A stretch of 64,000 nucleotides of DNA from Streptomyces sp. AC1-42W (GTDB lineage: Bacteria > Actinomycetota > Actinomycetes > Streptomycetales > Streptomycetaceae): the NCBI RefSeq assembly GCF_003248355.1, contig NZ_QKWY01000001.1:1384001-1448000 (forward strand), written 5' to 3'. The translations under genes were made by a program, and so were the position numbers. Position 1 is the first letter of the stretch. Every line of letters starts with the position of its first letter. The notes below the pieces were generated by a model. The model had not been told where the DNA came from. It made no database searches and saw only the letters and a list, made by a program, of their open reading frames with translations. Below, piece by piece: positions 61,434-64,000 of this stretch.

Positions 61434-62465
61434 ATGACGGCATCGCGAGTACGGAGCGGGGGCCGGCCCACGCTCGAAGAAGTCGCGGCGCGGGCGGGAG
61501 TGGGGCGGGGCACGGCCTCGCGCGTGATCAACGGATCGCCGCGGGTCAGCGCCCACACCAGGGAGGCGGTCGAGGCGGCCGTCGCCGAGCTGGGCTACGT
61601 GCCCAACCGAGCGGCCCGTGCGCTGGCGGGCAACCGCACGGACGCCATAGCGCTCGTCGTCCCCGAGTCCGAGAGCCGCTTCTTCGCCGAACCGTACTTC
61701 TCCGACATCGTGCGCGGGGTCGGTGCCGCCCTGGCCGACACGGAGATGCAGCTGCTGCTCACCCTCGTCGGCAGCGACCGCGAGCGCCGCAGGCTCGCCC
61801 AGTACCTCACCGCGCACCGCGTGGACGGTGTGCTGCTCGTCTCCGTGCACGCCGACGACCCGCTGCCCGATCTGCTCGAACAGCTCGGCATGCCCGCCGT
61901 CATGAACGGCCGCAGATCCGCCGCCGAATCGCTCTCCTCGGTCGACTCGGACAACTTCGAGGGCGCCCGCGGCGCGGTGGAGCACCTGGTCTCGCGCGGC
62001 CGGCGCACCATCGCCACCATCACCGGCCGGCTCGACGTCTACGCCTCCCAGAGCCGCCTGGACGGCTACCGCCAGGCCGTCGGCGACGCGGGCCTGGAGC
62101 CCGACGAACGGCTCGTCGCCCCCGCCGACTTCTCCGAGGAGGGCGGCGCCCGGGCCATGCGCGAGCTGCTCGCCCGCCGCCCCGACGTGGACGCGGTCTT
62201 CGCCGCCTCCGACGTGATGGCCGCCGGCGCCCGCCAGGTCCTGCGCGAGGCCGGCCGCCGCATCCCGGAAGACGTCGCCCTGATCGGCTTCGACGACTCG
62301 GCCGTCGCCCGTCACATGGACCCGGCCCTCACCAGCGTGCGCCAGCCGATCGAGGAGATGGGCCGCACCATGACCCGGCTGCTGCTCGACATGATCGCCG
62401 GGGAGAACGCGGACCGGGCCCAGATCGTGCTTCCCACGGAACTGGTGGTCCGCGACTCCTCGTGA
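61434..62465 (+). CDS. cebR: LacI-family repressor CebR
   Basis: The 343-residue regulator starts at ATG 61434 behind GGGAGG. The helix-turn-helix and hinge read TLEEVAARAGVGRGTASRVI and YVPNRAARALAGNRTDAIAL; the effector domain has AEPYFSDIVRGVGAALADTE and ALIGFDDSAVARHMDPALTS. CebR represses cellobiose uptake and use and, in plant-pathogenic Streptomyces, thaxtomin synthesis. Its three operators in this window are intact, so without working CebEFG the regulon would stay repressed during growth on cello-oligosaccharides. Confidence 0.94.
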   Translation: MTASRVRSGGRPTLEEVAARAGVGRGTASRVINGSPRVSAHTREAVEAAVAELGYVPNRAARALAGNRTDAIALVVPESESRFFAEPYFSDIVRGVGAALADTEMQLLLTLVGSDRERRRLAQYLTAHRVDGVLLVSVHADDPLPDLLEQLGMPAVMNGRRSAAESLSSVDSDNFEGARGAVEHLVSRGRRTIATITGRLDVYASQSRLDGYRQAVGDAGLEPDERLVAPADFSEEGGARAMRELLARRPDVDAVFAASDVMAAGARQVLREAGRRIPEDVALIGFDDSAVARHMDPALTSVRQPIEEMGRTMTRLLLDMIAGENADRAQIVLPTELVVRDSS

Positions 62466-62586
62466 CACCGGCTTGCCGCGACTCGGTGGAGCTCGACCGT
62501 GCGGAGCGGCTGCGGTGGGAGGAACCGCCGGCGGACGAACGCCGCGAGGCCCTGGCCGTACGGCGCACGGGACGCGTGGTCGGCGT

Positions 62587-64000
62587 TCACCGGCTCCGTG
62601 GAGCGGCTGACGGCACAGGGCTGACCGGCCGGGTCGCCGCGCCGGCCGCCAGCCGGGACCGTACCCGTGCGACCAGCGGGTGTTCGACCGGGGCCAGCAC
62701 CGCGGCGGCGGACCGCCATGCCTCCAGCGCCTGTTCCGCGTGGCCCGTCGCCTTGCTGAGGTCGCCGTATCTGAGCAGGGTGTCGGCCCGGTTGACGCGG
62801 TGTCCGACCCGGTCGAGCCGATCGTCCAGGGCGATGGCGTTCCGGTAGCAGCGCAGTGCCTCGGCGAAGTCGCCGAGCAGTTCGCCGGCGTGGGCCAGGG
62901 TGTCCCACGTATCGGCCTCTCCGAAGGCGTTGCCCACGGACCGGTACAGGCTCAGGGCCTCTTCGCAGGGCGCGATCGACGCCTCTGGTTCACCGAAGCC
63001 GATGCCGTACCAGCCGAGCGCGTTGAGCACCTCGGCCCGGCCGTTGGTGTCCTGGTTGCGTTCGAACCCGGCCAGGGCGTGGGCCGCGTGCTCCCGGCAG
63101 GCCGGTGCGTCGCGGCGGCGGCCGAAGAACCGGGTCAGGCCGAGCCTGGCCCGGGCCTCGCCGAGGCTGTCCCCCCGCGCGCGGTAGAGCCGCAGCGCCC
63201 GGCCGAGGTGGCTCAGGGCCTCCTCGTCCTCACCCAGCCGGTCCAGCGCGCAGCCGCACTCCAGCTCGGCGAAGGCGGCCCCGGTGTGCTCGGGCAGATG
63301 CCTGGTGGCGGCCAGCACGCACTGGGCGCCACGCGCCTGCTCGCGCCAGTTGCCGTTGCGGGAGAGGTACGGCGACATGCGTTCCAGGAGCAGCCAGGCC
63401 CGCTCGGCGGTGCCGTCCTGGGCACAGTTGTCGATCATCGTGAGGAGGACCGGGCCGTGGGTGTCGAACCAGGTGGCGGCCTGCCCCGGAGCGCCGAACT
63501 CGCCGGGCAGCGGCTCCGGGCCCGAGGGGGCGGGGTGGAAGGCGCGGAACGGGTCGATGAGGGACGCCGCCGCCTCGGCCGAGCTCAGGTAGTGGTCGAA
63601 GAGCCGGTGCCGGGCGGCCGTCCGCGCGGCGGCGGGGTCCGTGGCATGGGCCCGCTCGGCCGCGTGGGCGCGCACGATGTCGTGCATGGTGTAGAGGTTG
63701 GCCGAGCCGATCGTGAGCAGCGAGCAGCGGACGAGTTCGCTGAGCACCTTCCTGGCCTCGGGCAGGCTGACCCCGGTCATATGGGCGACGGCCCCGAGCG
63801 TGATGTGGGAGCCGTGGTGGACGCCCAGCAGCCGGTACACGGAGGCCGCGGCCGGGGCCAGCCGGGCGTAGGAGCCGTCCAGGATGCGGCGGAGGCTGGA
63901 GTCCTGGTCACCGGTCTCGAAGCGTTCCAGCGGGTCGGGCTCCTCCTGTAGCTCGCGGCACAGGTCCGTGAGCGAGAGGGCCGGCTCCAGCAGGGCCCGG
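62587..64000 (-). CDS. AfsR/SARP-type regulator, C-terminal part (runs off the right edge)
   Basis: The frame is open from base 64000 to the stop at 62587, giving about 470 visible residues. The first part (LSLTDLCRELQEEPDPLERF, then LRRILDGSYARLAPAAASVY and RLLGVHHGSHITLGAVAHMT) is the winged-helix end of an NB-ARC NTPase. TPR repeats follow (AEALRCYRNAIALDDRLDRV; EDEEALSHLGRALRLYRARG). In AfsR-like proteins a SARP DNA-binding domain and the NB-ARC core precede these, expected right of the window. Such regulators activate antibiotic pathways. Confidence 0.85.
   Translation of the reverse strand, partial: RALLEPALSLTDLCRELQEEPDPLERFETGDQDSSLRRILDGSYARLAPAAASVYRLLGVHHGSHITLGAVAHMTGVSLPEARKVLSELVRCSLLTIGSANLYTMHDIVRAHAAERAHATDPAAARTAARHRLFDHYLSSAEAAASLIDPFRAFHPAPSGPEPLPGEFGAPGQAATWFDTHGPVLLTMIDNCAQDGTAERAWLLLERMSPYLSRNGNWREQARGAQCVLAATRHLPEHTGAAFAELECGCALDRLGEDEEALSHLGRALRLYRARGDSLGEARARLGLTRFFGRRRDAPACREHAAHALAGFERNQDTNGRAEVLNALGWYGIGFGEPEASIAPCEEALSLYRSVGNAFGEADTWDTLAHAGELLGDFAEALRCYRNAIALDDRLDRVGHRVNRADTLLRYGDLSKATGHAEQALEAWRSAAAVLAPVEHPLVARVRSRLAAGAATRPVSPVPSAAPRSR

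Overview
The window looks like chromosomal DNA of a Streptomyces-type actinomycete. Third-position G/C dominates every convincing gene, GTG starts are common, and neighbouring genes often overlap by GTGA or ATGA. The content is typical of the genus: a chitin-active LPMO with a DasR-like box, a CebR/cellobiose locus, ectoine uptake genes, class F sortase, an SPFH protein, and SARP and TPR regulators. No homology search was run; calls rest on motifs, gene order and recalled families.

Layout, left. Positions 1-3435 (minus) hold a MORC/MutL-like GHKL ATPase and the start of a Z1-domain ATPase, a pair known from restriction-modification and defence loci, cut by the window edge. Then come a GNAT acetyltransferase and a SEC-C protein (3565-5084), a DUF3311/sodium symporter pair and a small membrane protein/YidC pair (5187-8202), a solo IS605-type tnpB (8366-9571), and a 43-residue membrane ORF coupled to a SUKH-like protein. 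A cell-surface block (10676-18583) contains an LARTG-anchored protein, a HAD phosphatase, a secreted protein with a class F sortase, a peptidoglycan hydrolase, an SPFH protein and an LPMO. Three identical tRNA-Lys(CTT) genes lie at 14.3, 20.4 and 30.5 kb, each with its own -10 hexamer and terminator.

Middle. An MFS exporter has a promoter with an operator in the spacer and a probable leaderless start. The ehuBCDA ectoine importer has an IclR gene downstream and a EutA-like gene divergent. Next are a luciferase-like oxidoreductase, a GGDEF-EAL protein and a secreted metallopeptidase. An operon at 31932-37870 (sugar kinase, three ABC subunits, RbsD-like mutarotase, DeoC-like aldolase) with a GntR gene reads like uptake and catabolism of ribose or deoxyribose. 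Then comes a compact minus-strand operon (39271-43441): a Cas4/AddB-like iron-sulfur nuclease, a 536-residue protein I do not recognise, and an SF1 helicase whose 3' end is rearranged by three copies of a 173-bp direct repeat.

Right. A PAP2 phosphatase, a histidine phosphatase, a TPR regulator and a two-component system precede leuA, which has a Leu-rich leader peptide and probable attenuator. The cebE-cebF-cebG-bglC-cebR locus follows, with three CebR palindromes. Its cebE is split by a complete tnpA/tnpB IS200/IS605 element, so CebEFG import should be inactive as sequenced. The window ends inside an AfsR/SARP-like regulator.

The most interesting items are the MORC/Z1 pair, the Cas4-like nuclease/unknown/SF1 helicase operon, and the IS605 insertion in cebE, where the element's own guide RNA should carry a cebE guide.
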